Source: Bythopirellula goksoeyrii
GTDB taxonomy: Bacteria > Planctomycetota > Planctomycetia > Pirellulales > Lacipirellulaceae
Direction of reading: 5' to 3'
DNA length: 64,000 nucleotides
Assembly (NCBI RefSeq): GCF_008065115.1
Contig: NZ_CP042913.1
Location: 2,578,338 to 2,642,337, forward strand
Part shown: in pieces, positions 63,008 through 64,000 of the stretch
Layout of the letters: each line of letters begins with the position of its first letter
How positions within the stretch are numbered: the first letter of the stretch is position 1
Made by a program: the position numbers and the translations under genes
The notes under the pieces: model-generated
The model's input: only the letters and a program-made list of their open reading frames with translations
Database searches by the model: none
Told to the model about the DNA's origin: nothing

Positions 63008-64000
63008 ATGGATACTAAACTGCGTCGTTCTAACATTCGCTCGACCCAAGATGGTTTTACCCTTGTTGAACTCTTGGTGGTGATCGCCATCATAGGGGTG
63101 TTGGTGGCACTTCTGTTACCGGCCGTGCAGGCGGCCAGGGAATCTGCCCGCCGTACGCAATGCATCAATAATCTTCGCCAACTCGGACTGGGAATGCTCA
63201 ACTTCGAGTCTGCCAAGGGAGTCTTTCCTACGGCTGGAGGAGCGGTGGAGCAGTTTTCCAATCCGGCCGATCTTGCAAAGGCAGCTTACGGCTACGAAAG
63301 TGCAAGTTGGATGTATCAGGTGCTTCCGTATATCGAACAACAGAACCTAGCTAATATGCGACGGGGAGATGGCAATCTCAACGCGGGCTTCGTCGATACT
63401 GGTCTCTCAGAGATTCCTGTGCCGACCTTTAACTGTCCAACGCGTTCGGGCCGCATCGCGACCATCGGGACCGATGTCTATGCCCTTGGCGACTATGCTG
63501 GCGTGATGGCAAGTTGGAATGATCCTGGGTGGGATGGGTTTCAATGGCAGGATACCGTTGCCCCGAAACCCACGGAGGAAGCTGTCGTGTGGACTGGCAT
63601 CCTAAAGAAGGGTGGCCAAGTGAAAAACAATCAGAATCCTCCCCAGATTTGGAAATTCGGAGAAGTCGATTTTGCAGCGATTGAGGATGGCACTTCCAAT
63701 ACAATTCTCCTCGCCGAAAAATCGGTACAAAGTACTTTCTGGACTGTGCCAAACTCAAGTCCTTGGCCGTTTTGGGAAGTCTATGGTTATTATACCGGGG
63801 CCGATTGGCCTATCATGAGACAGTTCGGAGCATTGACCCAAGGCACTGCGAGTCCTTCTCCTGAAGTGCCTATTCGGGGTGACGACGAAAAACGTGGTGG
63901 CACACAGTCTCAAGAATTCGGATTCGGGTCAGCCCACCCTGGCATCATCAATTCTGTTTACGGCGACGGTTCGACGCATACTATCTCTGCTTCAGCCGAT
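63008..64000 (+). CDS. DUF1559 pseudopilin-like protein, 3' end outside window
   Basis: An exported protein with a type IV pilin/pseudopilin-like N-terminus: GFTLVELLVVIAIIGVLVALL with the prepilin cleavage site before Phe, and then the DUF1559 signature LPAVQAARESARRTQC and NNLRQLGLGMLNFES. The mature domain (FPTAGG, SASWMYQVLPYIEQQNL, DGTSNTILLAEKS, FGSAHPGIINSVYGDGS) is typical of the large planctomycete DUF1559 family. The frame is open to the window edge (331 codons seen). Function unknown; probably assembled or secreted by a type II-like machinery. Confidence 0.92.
   Translation, partial: MDTKLRRSNIRSTQDGFTLVELLVVIAIIGVLVALLLPAVQAARESARRTQCINNLRQLGLGMLNFESAKGVFPTAGGAVEQFSNPADLAKAAYGYESASWMYQVLPYIEQQNLANMRRGDGNLNAGFVDTGLSEIPVPTFNCPTRSGRIATIGTDVYALGDYAGVMASWNDPGWDGFQWQDTVAPKPTEEAVVWTGILKKGGQVKNNQNPPQIWKFGEVDFAAIEDGTSNTILLAEKSVQSTFWTVPNSSPWPFWEVYGYYTGADWPIMRQFGALTQGTASPSPEVPIRGDDEKRGGTQSQEFGFGSAHPGIINSVYGDGSTHTISASAD

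Overview
The window looks like a chromosomal segment of a planctomycete, most likely order Pirellulales. Four things point there: an exported beta-helix protein whose N-terminus carries a LEDRRLL motif and whose C-terminus carries a dockerin-like domain; two PEP-CTERM-tailed exported proteins; a DUF1559 pseudopilin-like gene at the right edge; and a type I signal peptidase with a very large internal insertion. Lipid A and LPS genes (lptB, lpxD, lpxI) show a Gram-negative-type envelope. No species can be named from the sequence alone.

Layout: 1-5.5 kb holds signal peptidase (5' end outside the window), lptB, a TIGR03032-like protein, a short-chain dehydrogenase and a frameshifted peroxiredoxin. 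5.8-9.8 kb is one giant two-module beta-helix surface protein. 10-14 kb holds a membrane J-domain protein, lpxD-lpxI and a sigma-54 activator. 14.1-21.3 kb holds a GNAT gene bracketed by direct repeats and a four-gene minus-strand efflux operon (TolC-like lipoprotein, HlyD-type adaptor, MacB-type ATPase and permease). 21.5-26.7 kb holds tRNA-Ser(GCT), the membrane pyrophosphatase hppA, holB and a zinc-ribbon membrane protein.

26.8-33.7 kb is an accessory island with two separate mobile systems. The first is an intact-looking 3416-bp IS1-family transposon (26868-30283) with 25-bp terminal inverted repeats and a perfect 8-bp target duplication. Besides its transposase it carries a winged-helix-like gene, a ribbon-helix-helix-like regulator with its own promoter and operator-like repeats, and a tightly packed pair coding for a DUF3800 protein and a small protein that resembles a BECR-fold ribonuclease. 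The second is an integron remnant: a broken tyrosine integrase, an attI-like site, a CPCC-barstar cassette, a methyltransferase cassette and two attC-like sites. These are the best candidates for new biology in the window.

33.7-47 kb returns to core genes: tyrA-purL-purQ (purL with a PurS-like front part), a DUF1573 protein, a YihY-type membrane protein, an SLC13-type transporter followed by a UspA-like protein, a CE15 glucuronoyl esterase and the primary sigma factor rpoD. 47-53.8 kb is gene-poor, with two PEP-CTERM proteins, a tRNA-like fragment and a family 2 glycosyltransferase. 54-62.3 kb is a nuoHJKLMN operon for the membrane arm of complex I, with no nuoI between nuoH and nuoJ. The window ends in a DUF1559 gene cut by the edge. 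Many intergenic spaces hold short palindromes, several in related copies.
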